A DNA stretch of 64,000 nt, taken from the NCBI GenBank assembly GCA_963786195.1, contig CAWAYH010000003.1, positions 230,839 through 294,838 on the forward strand, read 5' to 3'. Under the pieces are notes generated by a model. The model was not told the origin of the DNA, did not search any database, and saw only the letters and a program-made list of their open reading frames with translations. Positions 9,854 through 19,127 of the stretch are shown here, piece after piece; positions within the stretch are counted from its first letter, which is position 1; each line of letters opens with the position of its first letter. The translations under genes and the position numbers were made by a program. Source of the stretch: CAWAYH01 sp963786195. Lineage in GTDB: Bacteria; Acidobacteriota; Vicinamibacteria; Vicinamibacterales; 2-12-FULL-66-21.

Positions 9854-11822
9854 ATGTGCGGTATCGCTGGAATCGTCGCAGCCGACCGGTTGGCCGACGG
9901 CGATTCGTCCCGGTTGGCCCGCATGCAGGCGGTGCTGACCCATCGCGGCCCGGACGCGGGGGGCAGCCACGTCGATGCACGCGCGGCCCTCGGCCATCGG
10001 CGGTTGAGCATCATCGATCTGGCGACGGGACAACAGCCGCTCTGCAACGAGGATGCAGCGATCTGGATCGTCTACAACGGCGAGATCTACAACCACCGCG
10101 ACGTGCGTGCGACGCTCGAAACGGCGGGTCATCGGTACCGGACGCTGAGTGATACCGAAACGATCGTGCACGCCTACGAGGAATGGGGCGACGACTGCGT
10201 GCATCGCTTTCGAGGCATGTTCGCGTTCGCGATCTGGGACGCCCGCCGCCGCAGGCTGCTCCTCGCCCGCGATCGGTTGGGCGTCAAGCCGCTGTACTGG
10301 ACGGTCGCCCAGAACCGCCTGCTGTTCGCATCGGAGATCAAGGCGATCCTCGAAAGCGGCCTCGTGCGGCCGGAACCCAACGAGGCCGCGCTCCCGGAAC
10401 TGCTCGCCATGCGCTACCTCTCGGGCGCCGAGTCGATGTTCCGCGGGATTGACCGCCTGCTGCCCGGCCACCTGCTGATCTACCAGGACGGCGCCGTGAC
10501 GATCAGGCGCTACTGGGACATCGGAGAAACGCGGGCGGCCGAAGAGCGGGAGCTGACCGATCAGGAGGCCGTCGATCGATTTCGTTCGCTGCTGGAAGAG
10601 TCAGTTCGGCTTCGGCTCATGTCGGACGTGCCGCTCGGGATGTTCCTGTCGGGTGGCCTGGACAGCAGCGCGATTGCCGCCATCATGGCGCGCCAGGTCG
10701 ACCGTCCCGTGCAGACCTTCTCGGTTGCGTTTCAGGATAGAGCGTTCAGCGAGCTGGAATACTCGCGACAGGTTGCGTCGGCCATCGGCGCGGAAGCGCA
10801 CGAGGTCGTCGTGGATGCCGCACGGTTCTTCGAGGCGTGGCCGCGTTTGATCTGGCACGAAGACGAGCCGCTGGCGCATCCCTCGAGCGTACCGCTGGTA
10901 CTGCGTCTCGGAGCTGGCGCGGCAGCACGTCAAAGTCGTGCTGACCGGAGAGGGGAGCGACGAGCTGCTGGCCGGCTACGGCAAGTACCCGCGCGCGCTT
11001 GCGAACTGGAAGGCGGCCGCAGCCTATCGCTTCGTCCCGCCGCGGCTCCGCGAGTTCATCGCGGCATCCTGCGTTCCGGCGCTGCCGCGCCGCCTCGGCC
11101 GGCTCGCCCGCCGCTCGTTCCTGTGCGTGCCGCGCACGCCCGAGGCGATGTTCTTCGACAATTTTGCCGCGATCGGCGTTCGTCGCCAGCAGGAGCTGCT
11201 GTCGTCCGCAATGGCCGCGGCTGTCACGCCGGAACGGGCGTACGGGCCGTCACGATCGTTCTTCGATGCGCCGAACGGGCACAGCACGTTGCTCGACCGG
11301 CTGCTGTACGCGGACATCAAGACGTATCTCGTCGAGCTTCTGATGAAGCAGGACCAGATGAGCATGGCGGCATCGATCGAGAGCCGCGTGCCCTTCCTCG
11401 ACCATCGTCTCGTGGAATTCGTGGCGTCGTTGCCACCGCGCCTGAAGCTGCGGAGCCTGACGACAAAGTGGATTCTGCGCGAGACGGCCCGCAGCCTGCT
11501 GCCGCCTGAGATCCTGCGGCGGCCAAAGATGGGCTTCCCCGTCCCGTTCAGCGGGTGGATGCGGGGCCCGTGGAGCGCGATCGCCCGCGACGTGCTGCTC
11601 GATCGCCGGACGCGCCAACGCGGCATCATCAACCCCGGCAATGTCGACCGGCTGATCCGGGACCATGCGCGGGGCGCCACCGAGGGTGGTGACGCGTTGT
11701 GGAGTCTCGTGAACCTCGAGCTCTGGTACCGCACGTTCATCGATGGAGGCGGCGTGCAGACGCTGCCGTCGGTCGGCTCAGCGACCACGGAAACGCTCGA
11801 AGTCGCGAGGGCCGCGTCGTGA
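9854..11822 (+). CDS. Asparagine synthase (glutamine-hydrolysing)-type amidotransferase 2, one frameshift
   Basis: About 655 residues. ATG 9854 opens MCGIAGIVAADRL with the Cys2 nucleophile; the GATase domain continues with [29 protein letters not shown] and NGEIYNHRD. The synthetase domain has MFLSGGLDSSAIAAIMARQ, LTGEGSDELLAGYGKYP and KQDQMSMAASIESRVPFLDH. One indel near 10895 separates the halves. The stop TGA overlaps the GTG start of the next glycosyltransferase. The two synthases differ clearly at the PP-loop and throughout, so they are paralogues rather than a recent duplication, and may act on different substrates. XrtA/EpsH-associated EPS loci commonly carry such an amidotransferase; no exosortase is seen here. 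Confidence 0.88.
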
Positions 11823-13043
11823 ACACGCTGTGGCTCAGTGCCGGTGTTCTGCTGCCGCTCGACAAAGGGGGAAAGCTGCGGACGTGGCACATCATGCGTC
11901 ACCTCGCACGACGGCACGACATCACGTATCTGTCCTTCGCCGACGCGACCACGACGCTCGCCGACCTGAACGGCATGGGCGAGGTGTGCCGGTCGATCGA
12001 AACGGTGCCTCGGACCGATCCTCCCAAGGGCACGTGGCGGTTTCACGCCGACGCTGGCCGGTACCTCGCCGACCCGATTCCATACGCGATCGCGAAGTAT
12101 CGCTCAGCGGCCTACCAGCAGCGGCTCTGCGATCTGCTGGAACGCCACCGCTTCGACGCCATCGTCTGCGACTTCCTGGTTCCGCTGGTGAACGCCCCGA
12201 ACCAGCTGCCGTCCCCCGTCGTGTTGTTCACGCACAACGTGGAGTCCGAGATCTGGCGCCGTCACGCGGACACCGCGGCGAATTTCGTGGCGCGAGGCCT
12301 CCTTCGCCAGCAGTGGCGCCGGATGCAGCGATTCGAGGGCCAGGCGCTCGCGCGCGCCGATGTCGTCGTCGCTGTCTCGAACGCCGACGCGGCGATGTTC
12401 ACCCGGTTGTATCCGGGCGCCGCGCGGCGTCCGATTGCACGCGTGCCAAACGGGGGTTGATACTGGGTACTTCATCGCCCGTGTCGACGGCCCCGCGCCG
12501 AGGACATCTCGTTTTCACCGGTTCCATGGACTGGCTGCCCAACGAGGACGGCGTGCTGTATTTCGCCCGCGAGGTTCTCCCGCGCATCCGGACCGCCGAA
12601 CCCGACGTCACGCTGACGATCGTCGGTCGCGCGCCGACGCCCGCGGTACGACGGCTGGCCGAGCTACCGGGAATTGACGTCACGGGACGAGTGGACGACG
12701 TGCGACCCTATCTCGCGGACGCCGACGTCTACGTCGTGCCCCTCCGAATTGGCGGCGGGACTCGCCTCAAGATCTTCGAGGCGATGGCCATGGGGCGAGC
12801 GGTCGTGTCCACGACGATTGGCGCAGAAGGACTGCCGGTCACCTCGGGGCAGAACATTGCCATCGCCGACGATCCAGAGCACTTTGCCGGAGCCGTCGTC
12901 GATCTGATTCGCGATCGCGAGGCCCGGCGGCGGCTCGAGAACGAGGCCCGGCGTCTGGTCTCCGAGCACTACGACTGGTCCGTCGTCGCTCGGGACTTCG
13001 AGCAGGCATTGATGAGTGTCACCAGGTATCAGGGGCAGAATGA
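11819..13043 (+). CDS. Family 4 glycosyltransferase (EpsH/XrtA-associated type), frameshifted
   Basis: GT-B glycosyltransferase of about 400 residues. GTG 11819 overlaps the preceding stop (GTGA). The N-terminus LWLSAGVLLPLDKGGKLRTW followed by HIMRHLARRHD resembles the sugar transferases associated with EpsH/exosortase EPS loci ('P-DKG-K-R'). Donor-site motifs are GSMDWLPNEDGVLYF, DVYVVPLRIGGGTRLKIFEA and AMGRAVVSTTIGAEGLPV. Two indels are needed, near 12457 (after RVPNG) and near 12490. The exact stop is unclear because the current frame overruns into the dehydrogenase; a TGA at 13041-13043 overlapping the next ATG is the likely end. Confidence 0.83.
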
Positions 13044-14359
13044 TGAACCTTTCAGTGTTCGGAATGGGATACGTCGGCTGCGTGTCGGCGGCGGCGCTCG
13101 CGGCTGACGGGCACCGCGTCATCGGGGTCGACGTGCAACCCGGCAAGGTCGACGCCGTCAACGAAGGCCGCAGCCCGATTGTCGAAAAAGGACTCGACGA
13201 GCTGATCCGCGGCACGGTCGCCTCCGGATCGCTGCAGGCGACGACCGACACTGCGGCCGCGGTGGCGGCCACCGACCTGTCGCTCCTGTGCGTGGGCACA
13301 CCGAGCCGCCGGAACGGCAGCCTGGACCTCACGCAGCTCGTGCGCGTCTGCGAGCAGATCGGGGCCGCCCTCCGGGCTAAACCCGAGTATCACGTGGTCG
13401 TCGTGCGGAGCACCGTTCTGCCCGGCACGACGCACGAATCCATCATCCCCACGCTCGAGCGCACGTCCGGCAAGAAGTTCGGCGAGGGCTTCGGCGTGAC
13501 GGTGAACCCCGAGTTTCTGCGGGAGGGGAGCGCGCTCGACGACTTCCGGACTCCGCCGATGACGCTGGTGGGACACAACTACCGGTCGGACGCACAACCC
13601 ACCCTCGCATTGTATGCGGGCGTCGGCGCGCCGCTCGTCACGACAAGCATCCGGACGGCCGAGATGATCAAGTACGTCAACAACACCTGGCATGCACTGA
13701 AGGTGTGCTTTGCCAACGAGATCGGCAATCTGTGCAAGAAAGTACAGGTCGACAGTCACGAGGTGATGGACATCTTCTGCCGCGACACCAAGCTGAACGT
13801 GTCCGCGATGTACCTCAAGCCGGGGTTCGCATTCGGGGGGTCATGCCTGCCGAAGGACGTGCGCGCGTTGCAATACCGGGGCAGGGAAGTGGACGTGGAC
13901 ATGCCCGTGATTCAGTCGATTCTCGCCAGCAATCAGCGGCAGATCCAGCAGGCGATCGACCAGGTGCTCGACACGGGACGCAAACGCGTCGGGCTGCTCG
14001 GCTTCAGCTTCAAGGCGGGCACGGACGATCTGCGCGAGAGCCCGATGGTCATCCTCGCGGAGGCGCTCCTGGGCAAAGGCCTGCAGCTGCGCATCTACGA
14101 TCGGAGCGTCTCGCTCGCCCGGCTGGTCGGCGCCAACCGCGAGTACATCAACCAGCAGATCCCGCACCTCTCGTCGCTGCTCTGCGACAGGATCGACGAC
14201 GTGCTTGCGCACGCGGACGTCATCGTCGTGGGGAACGCAGCCGCGGAGTTCGGGGATGCGCTGCGGCGAACGCGGCCGGATCAACACGTCATCGACCTGG
14301 TGAGGGCGAACGTCGACCGGGAGAAGATTGCCGCACACTACGAGGGCATCTGCTGGTAG
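13043..14359 (+). CDS. Nucleotide-sugar 6-dehydrogenase (UDP-glucose/GDP-mannose dehydrogenase family)
   Basis: Intact NAD-dependent four-electron dehydrogenase of 438 residues that oxidises a nucleotide hexose to the uronic acid. MNLSVFGMGYVGCVSAAALA is the NAD-binding Rossmann start. Further motifs are NPEFLREGSALDDF (substrate loop), KYVNNTWHALKVCFANEIGN (central domain), FAFGGSCLPKDVRAL with the catalytic Cys, and GFSFKAGTDDLRESP. The 'YLKPGFAFGGSCLPKDVRAL' context is closer to GDP-mannose dehydrogenase (AlgD) than to bacterial Ugd, but I cannot settle the substrate. ATG 13043 has AGGGGC at a better distance than ATG 13040. It implies an acidic polysaccharide, fitting the amidotransferases nearby. 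Confidence 0.9.
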   Translation: MNLSVFGMGYVGCVSAAALAADGHRVIGVDVQPGKVDAVNEGRSPIVEKGLDELIRGTVASGSLQATTDTAAAVAATDLSLLCVGTPSRRNGSLDLTQLVRVCEQIGAALRAKPEYHVVVVRSTVLPGTTHESIIPTLERTSGKKFGEGFGVTVNPEFLREGSALDDFRTPPMTLVGHNYRSDAQPTLALYAGVGAPLVTTSIRTAEMIKYVNNTWHALKVCFANEIGNLCKKVQVDSHEVMDIFCRDTKLNVSAMYLKPGFAFGGSCLPKDVRALQYRGREVDVDMPVIQSILASNQRQIQQAIDQVLDTGRKRVGLLGFSFKAGTDDLRESPMVILAEALLGKGLQLRIYDRSVSLARLVGANREYINQQIPHLSSLLCDRIDDVLAHADVIVVGNAAAEFGDALRRTRPDQHVIDLVRANVDREKIAAHYEGICW

Positions 14360-14370
14360 GGAGGCAGCAG

Positions 14371-15837
14371 CTACTGTTCGAAGAGCTGTGCGCTCAGCCC
14401 GTAGAACCGCTGCTCCCGGCCGATCCGGTAGGTCCTCGCGAGGTGTGACGGGATGAGCCGGGCGTCATCTTTGCTGTCCGACAGAATCAGCCAGACCCGT
14501 CCATGGTCCTGAACGATTGCGTCCAGAGCGCCGAGCTCCTCGGGTTGAACGCTCTCCCCGGCCCTGAACCGGCGGGGGGGGAAGCCTGCAAGCGGCAGAT
14601 CCTGACGGTGCGAATAGTAGCGGAATCCCTGGCGTCTGCTGGTTTGGTGAAAGAGGATCAGATCGCCAGGTTCGGCGGCGCCCTCCACATAGTGAGTCAG
14701 ATCGCGCCAGTTCTCCTTGGTCGTACACTGTTCCCACCTCACCGTATTCACCGTCGACAGCGCTGCCAGCAGGAGCCCGACGGCAGTTCCGACGGCGCGC
14801 GGCCGAATGGAGATGATGCCGCGCGCCACGAGAATCGTGAGCGGCGCCAGGGAAGCCATCGCGACGCGCGACATGAAGATCGGCACCACCACGCGGGAGA
14901 GGAGCCACGGCAGCGCGATAGGCACGATCGTCCAGATCGTGAGGACGGTGAACGCCACGAGCGGCGGGAGCTCGGTATCGGCCGCTTTCGCGGACGCCGA
15001 AGGGGCGGCACCGAGCATGGCCGCGCTGCCGGCCAGCGCGAGCGCGACTGCGAAGAAGAACAGCTGCGGGGAACCTGCCATCTCGATCAGGACGTCGACG
15101 ATCGACCCGGCCGTCGGAGGCGGAAGCCAGAACACGCCTCCGAGCCGGCTCAACTGCTGGCTGGAAATGTACAGCCACGGCGCAACGCAGACGGCGACAG
15201 CGATCTGCAAGCGAAGCCATCTGCCAGGCTTCGTCGATGGGGCGGCGATCGGCGACCAGCGCGTCGCAGCCCAGCACAACTGGTGCGCCAGCAGAACGAA
15301 GAGACCCACGGTGTGGGCGTAGAACGTGCCGACCGAGCTCGCCACGTACAAGAGGTCGATGCTGCGATGCCGTCCGGGTAGTTTCACGAACGCATACATG
15401 CTGAGCGTCGCGAAGCAAGACAGCATGCTGTACATCCGGGCTTCTCGAGAATATAAGACATGAAACAGGGATGTAGCCATCAGCAGAGCAACCCAGAGGG
15501 ACAGCACGCTCCCTCCGAGCGCGCGCGCCAGGGCATAGCTTGCTGCAATACCGCCTATGCCAAACACGACCGAGAGCGATCGAAGCGCCGCTTCGTCCTC
15601 TCCGAACAGCAGCGCCCATCCGTGCAAGAGTTGGTAATAGATGGGCGGGTTGTTGTCCGTCGTCGCACTCGCGTGCGCGATCTCGATGAGAGAGGTGCGG
15701 GCCTGCAGCGCGCTGTGAGCCTCGTCGTGCCAGAGGCTCTCACGGCCAAGATCGGCCGTTCTCAGCAGAGTCGCGAACAGCAGAACAAGCGTCAGCGCGA
15801 AGAACTGCTGCGGCCGCGTCATTTTCGTCTCAGCCAT
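14371..15837 (-). CDS. Family 39 (ArnT/PMT-like) integral-membrane glycosyltransferase
   Basis: Polytopic membrane protein of 488 residues using a polyprenyl-phosphate sugar on the periplasmic face. After the first membrane segment comes ADLGRESLWHDEAHSALQ, whose acidic pair (WHDE) matches the catalytic loop motif of GT39/GT-C enzymes. Many hydrophobic segments follow (for example FALTLVLLFATLLRTA and FFAVALALAGSAAML), and there is a soluble C-terminal domain. It is intact and convergent with the dehydrogenase, with only 11 bp between stops. ATG 15837 or ATG 15822 are both possible; neither has a strong Shine-Dalgarno. It probably completes the surface-polysaccharide locus. Confidence 0.87.
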   Translation of the reverse strand: MAETKMTRPQQFFALTLVLLFATLLRTADLGRESLWHDEAHSALQARTSLIEIAHASATTDNNPPIYYQLLHGWALLFGEDEAALRSLSVVFGIGGIAASYALARALGGSVLSLWVALLMATSLFHVLYSREARMYSMLSCFATLSMYAFVKLPGRHRSIDLLYVASSVGTFYAHTVGLFVLLAHQLCWAATRWSPIAAPSTKPGRWLRLQIAVAVCVAPWLYISSQQLSRLGGVFWLPPPTAGSIVDVLIEMAGSPQLFFFAVALALAGSAAMLGAAPSASAKAADTELPPLVAFTVLTIWTIVPIALPWLLSRVVVPIFMSRVAMASLAPLTILVARGIISIRPRAVGTAVGLLLAALSTVNTVRWEQCTTKENWRDLTHYVEGAAEPGDLILFHQTSRRQGFRYYSHRQDLPLAGFPPRRFRAGESVQPEELGALDAIVQDHGRVWLILSDSKDDARLIPSHLARTYRIGREQRFYGLSAQLFEQ

Positions 15838-15925
15838 GGCAAGAACAGCGTTACATCAGTATCCCGACGCCGCCCGGGCGTCAAGTTTGCAGGGTGTTAG
15901 GGCGTCATGCAGCGTGAAGGGTGGG

Positions 15926-15944
15926 GCCCCGGCTCAGCCGGGGC
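15926..15944. repeat. GC-rich intergenic hairpin (REP-like)
   Basis: GCCCCGGCT-C-AGCCGGGGC is a perfect nine-base inverted repeat between the GT39 promoter side and the next forward gene. There is no T-tract, so it is not a typical intrinsic terminator. It sits inside an upstream extension of the next open frame and argues that the real start there is downstream. Confidence 0.6.
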
Positions 15945-15963
15945 GGTAGATTTCGAGGCCCGT

Positions 15964-17223
15964 ATGAGGCGCCGGCGCTTCGCGCGCTGCATTCTTCGCG
16001 CCGAGAATGCGATCGCGGCCGGCAGCTTCGTGGACGCGCGCGCAGCGCTCGATGAAGCCAACGAGCTGGCGTCTGGCGCGGCCGAGGTGTCCGCGCTCGA
16101 AGCGAGAATGGCCCCCGGCGCGGACGTGCTCTCGGCTCCGGCACAAGTGGTCGTGCCGGACGACTTGCCGCTCGCCACCGAAGGCGAGGGAATCTCTGAT
16201 GACGTCATCATCGATGGAATCTCAGCTGACGTCGGAGACCCCGTCGTGGCCAATCCGGAGCAGGTCGAGCTCGACCGTTCCGGTCCTTGGGTATTGACCC
16301 GGAACCGGCGACCCAGTCCGTTCCGGCGCGTGGCCCTCGCCGTCGGTCAGCTGGCCTTGGTGGGCGGAGTGGGATACGGCTTGGTACAGCTCTCTGTTAC
16401 GAAGTCCCCAAGCGAGAACTCACAAACGGTCAGCGAGCGTACCATTGATGCCCCGGTTACCCACGCAGCCCCCGCGGCACCAATCACATCGGCCCCGTCA
16501 CCAGAACCGGAACCGGCCCGATCACAAGAACCAGTAAGGGCGGCGACCCTGAAGCCACCCAAACGGGTCATCCTCGCGGGTGCGAGCGGAGCACTCCCGC
16601 CCCCGTCGACGGCTCCTCGAAAGGATTCCCGCGACAAGCGCAAGGAGACGACTGAAGTCGTCATTCGACCGCCGTACAGGCCGTCCCTCCGTTCGGTTTC
16701 GCGGCCCAGCCTGACAACGCCACCTGCCCCGGTCGCACCACCATCACCGCACGCAGAATCGCCGACCGTAGCGCCTCTGGCGGCTGCGGAACCGGCCGGG
16801 ACACCCGCGCCGGAGCCGGTCGCAACTACCGGTGGGAGCGTAGACGCTCGCACTGATGCTTCTCTACTCGCGCCGCGAGCTGCGGGAACGTCAGCGGGCG
16901 ACGATGAGTCGCAGATACGCACGGTGCTGAGACGATATGAATCGGCCTACAACCGGCTCGATGTCAAGGCTGTCGTCGATGTCTGGCCAAACCTCGACTC
17001 AGGCGCGCTGGATCGCGCGTTCAAGGACCTCATAGCTCAGAGAATCTCTCTCGGCTCCTGTGAGATCACGAAGATTGGGGATCTCGGCGTCGCCACGTGC
17101 GTCGGCCGGGCCACGTGGCAGCCGCGGATCGGTGCCGGGCTGCAGACGGCCAATCGATACTGGGCGTTCAACCTGCGAAGGAAACCTGAAGGCTGGCGGA
17201 TCGAGCAGATACGCGTGAGATAG
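15964..17223 (+). CDS. Membrane-anchored protein with Pro/Ala-rich linker and C-terminal NTF2-like domain
   Basis: About 419 residues from ATG 15964, chosen because the upstream frame crosses the GC hairpin. Order: an Arg-rich start and short TPR-like helices (ENAIAAGSFVDARAALDEAN), an acidic stretch, one transmembrane segment (RVALAVGQLALVGGVGYGLV around residue 125), then a long Pro/Ala/Thr-rich linker. A C-terminal fold begins ESQIRTVLRRYESAYNRLD and ends RKPEGWRIEQIRV, typical of NTF2/SnoaL-like domains. The latter placed outside the membrane suggests a cell-envelope sensor or scaffold. Enzymatic residues are not evident; function unknown. The N-terminal helices recall C-terminal parts of acidobacterial protein-kinase-associated proteins, which I cannot verify. 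Confidence 0.65.
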   Translation: MRRRRFARCILRAENAIAAGSFVDARAALDEANELASGAAEVSALEARMAPGADVLSAPAQVVVPDDLPLATEGEGISDDVIIDGISADVGDPVVANPEQVELDRSGPWVLTRNRRPSPFRRVALAVGQLALVGGVGYGLVQLSVTKSPSENSQTVSERTIDAPVTHAAPAAPITSAPSPEPEPARSQEPVRAATLKPPKRVILAGASGALPPPSTAPRKDSRDKRKETTEVVIRPPYRPSLRSVSRPSLTTPPAPVAPPSPHAESPTVAPLAAAEPAGTPAPEPVATTGGSVDARTDASLLAPRAAGTSAGDDESQIRTVLRRYESAYNRLDVKAVVDVWPNLDSGALDRAFKDLIAQRISLGSCEITKIGDLGVATCVGRATWQPRIGAGLQTANRYWAFNLRRKPEGWRIEQIRVR

Positions 17224-17300
17224 TCCTTCGGCGAGGTTTCGCCGGACGCCCGCTCGTTCCACGGTGCGAGCGAGCATGGCGAGAGAGCGTGTCGGGGAGT

Positions 17301-17321
17301 CCGAGGGGCGAAGCCCCTCGG
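17301..17321. repeat. Perfect GC-rich hairpin (REP-like)
   Basis: CCGAGGGGC-GAA-GCCCCTCGG, a nine-base stem with a GAA loop, lies at the exact end of IS630 similarity. A second, weaker hairpin (CGGCGA-GGTT-TCGCCG) lies at 17229-17244. Neither has a T-run. This type of gaggggc-gaa-gcccctc palindrome is typical of dispersed REP elements; copy number elsewhere cannot be judged from one window. Confidence 0.6.
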
Positions 17322-17943
17322 ATGAGAGACGCGGCTAGCACGACCGGCGCCCGATGCGCGGACAGGTTGTCCAATACCACGTGCACCTCCAGCGCCGGCT
17401 CGACGCTCGCGTCGATCTCGCGCAGGAACGCGACGAAATCCTGCGCCCGATGCTGCGGTTTGCAGCGCGCGAGGACCTCGCCCGTCGCGATGTTCAGCGC
17501 GGCGAAGAGGTCGAGCGTGCCGTTCCGAATGTAGTTATGCGTGCGTCGTTCGGGCTGCCCGATGTCCATCGGCAAGATCGGTTGCGCCCGCTCGAGCGCC
17601 TGGATCTGGGATTTCTCGTCGAACGAGAACACCACCGCATTCGTGGGCGGATACATGTACAGACCCACGACATCGCGGATCTTCTCGATGAGCTGCGGGT
17701 CCGGCGACATCTTGAACGATTCGGTGACGTGCGGCTTGAGGCCAAACGTGCGCCAGATGCGACCGATGGTCGTGTGGCTCATGCCCGCCTTCGCCGCCAT
17801 CGTTCGGGTGCTCCAGTGGGTCTCGCCCGGGGGCGTCGTCTGAAGGGTGGTCACGATCACCGCCTCGACGTCCTCATCCGAGATCGTGCGTGGGGTCCCG
17901 ACGCGAGGCTCGTCATAGAGGCCGTCCAGCCGTCGGTCGCTAG
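17322..17943 (-). pseudogene. IS630-family transposase remnant, truncated at both ends
   Basis: Reads leftwards from about 17943. RRLDGLYDEPRVGTPRTI is the helix-turn-helix linker of IS630 transposases, then WSTRTMAAKAGMSHTTIGRI (HTH), VVFSFDEKSQIQALERAQP with the first catalytic Asp, and VHVVLDNLSAHRAPV with the second Asp (DNxxxH). The N-terminal 60 or so residues and the C-terminus with the final catalytic Glu are missing. Similarity stops abruptly at the 17301-17321 hairpin, and the right end abuts the stop of the outer-membrane protein gene. An old, immobile fragment. Confidence 0.85.
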
Positions 17944-19127
17944 CGCATCGTGTACTCGATGGCGATGGTTGGAACGAGGGACGCGCTCAGCCCACGGTCG
18001 CCAAGTGCCCAGGCAACGTGCCCGCCGACCACGAACGTATCCGCGATATTCCACTTGACGCTCGGGATCACGGTCACGAGCGTTCGTCCGTCAAGCGACG
18101 TCGTCAGCCTGTAGGTGTCGACGTTGCTCACCGTAGGATGCGGGGCGCTCGCCAAGATGAACTGCCCGATCCCCGACACGTGCCGCCGCAGGATCTCGAT
18201 AGTCACCGTTGCGCGAGGATGAGGGGCCACAGAAAGCGCGCCGGCCATGACCGTCTCGTCCGAGCTGCCGCCGCGGACGATCCCGGCGTTCGCGTGAAAG
18301 CTGACAGGGCCGCTTTCGACGGACGCCACGCTGAGGAGCCGCCAGGAAGCGGTCCCTGCGCCTAACAAGTTCTCCTCGTCTCCCGTCGGCAGTCGCACCT
18401 CTCCGGCAATCGCAACGCCCCCATACCGAGTCGTCAAGGCCGCGTACTTCGCTCTCACGGCGATATCCGCGACGCCGGTGGCTGTCCCCGATGCTGCGGC
18501 CTGCGCGAACGGCGTGCCACGGTACACGTTGAGTCGCTCACCATCGAGGGTGATCCGCGCCATCGGCACCGCGGCGCCAACCTCGAGGTGATCGGTGATG
18601 CCGATATTCGCGAACAGCGTGATGGTGCTGACCCGGAGGCTCATCGTGAGCGAGTCGACGTCGAACGGCGTGGCTTCATCGCGGAACTTGTTCGCCACAG
18701 TCACGAGGCTCCCGTCATCGAGGTGGTAGCCGTCCAACTGCGTGTAGTTGGTGGTCGACGCCGCCATTCCGAACGACATCCAGCCCTGCCCGGCCGTCAG
18801 CGCACGCTCGACGAAGAATGGGCCGAAGCTCCCGGACGCGCGCTCGACGGTGCCGAGCTCCGGATTGAGGCGGTACACGAAACCGCCGGACGACGTGGCA
18901 ATCGGCGCTGAGGTGAGATTCACGAGCAGGGCGCGGGCGATCGTGTCAGCCACCGCCTCGGCCACCGCTCGATCCCGCTCGAAGTCTGCCGTTTGAACCG
19001 CCTGGTTCGTCATGAGGACGCCAATGGCGTCGCGGAGGGTGCCTTGCGCGCCGGCGATCGCCGGCGTCAGGAACACACTCGACATGACTAGACAACCGAT
19101 ACCCGTCCTCGTCATCCACGTCCTCAT
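17940..19127 (-). CDS. Outer-membrane beta-barrel protein (MetA/transporter-like)
   Basis: A secreted protein of 395 residues with a Sec signal peptide (TGIGCLVMSSVFLTPAIAGAQG) and alternating amphipathic strands, such as SLTMSLRVSTITLFANIGI, ending in SLVPTIAIEYTMR. Motif-like stretches (DVDSLTMSLR; GVAIAGEVRLPTGDEENLLG) match the 'transporter / MetA-pathway of phenol degradation' outer-membrane family. Its ATG overlaps the stop of the BACON lipoprotein gene (ATGA), so the two form an operon and may act together at the outer membrane. The gene ends right at the IS630 remnant, and the last residues could have been altered by that insertion. Role unknown. Confidence 0.75.
   Translation of the reverse strand: MRTWMTRTGIGCLVMSSVFLTPAIAGAQGTLRDAIGVLMTNQAVQTADFERDRAVAEAVADTIARALLVNLTSAPIATSSGGFVYRLNPELGTVERASGSFGPFFVERALTAGQGWMSFGMAASTTNYTQLDGYHLDDGSLVTVANKFRDEATPFDVDSLTMSLRVSTITLFANIGITDHLEVGAAVPMARITLDGERLNVYRGTPFAQAAASGTATGVADIAVRAKYAALTTRYGGVAIAGEVRLPTGDEENLLGAGTASWRLLSVASVESGPVSFHANAGIVRGGSSDETVMAGALSVAPHPRATVTIEILRRHVSGIGQFILASAPHPTVSNVDTYRLTTSLDGRTLVTVIPSVKWNIADTFVVGGHVAWALGDRGLSASLVPTIAIEYTMR

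Noticed and set aside
5905..11822. Programmed frameshifting as explanation for the many frame changes
   Set aside because: Breaks occur in unrelated genes, in both directions, without slippery-site plus pseudoknot pattern; sequencing indels are simpler.
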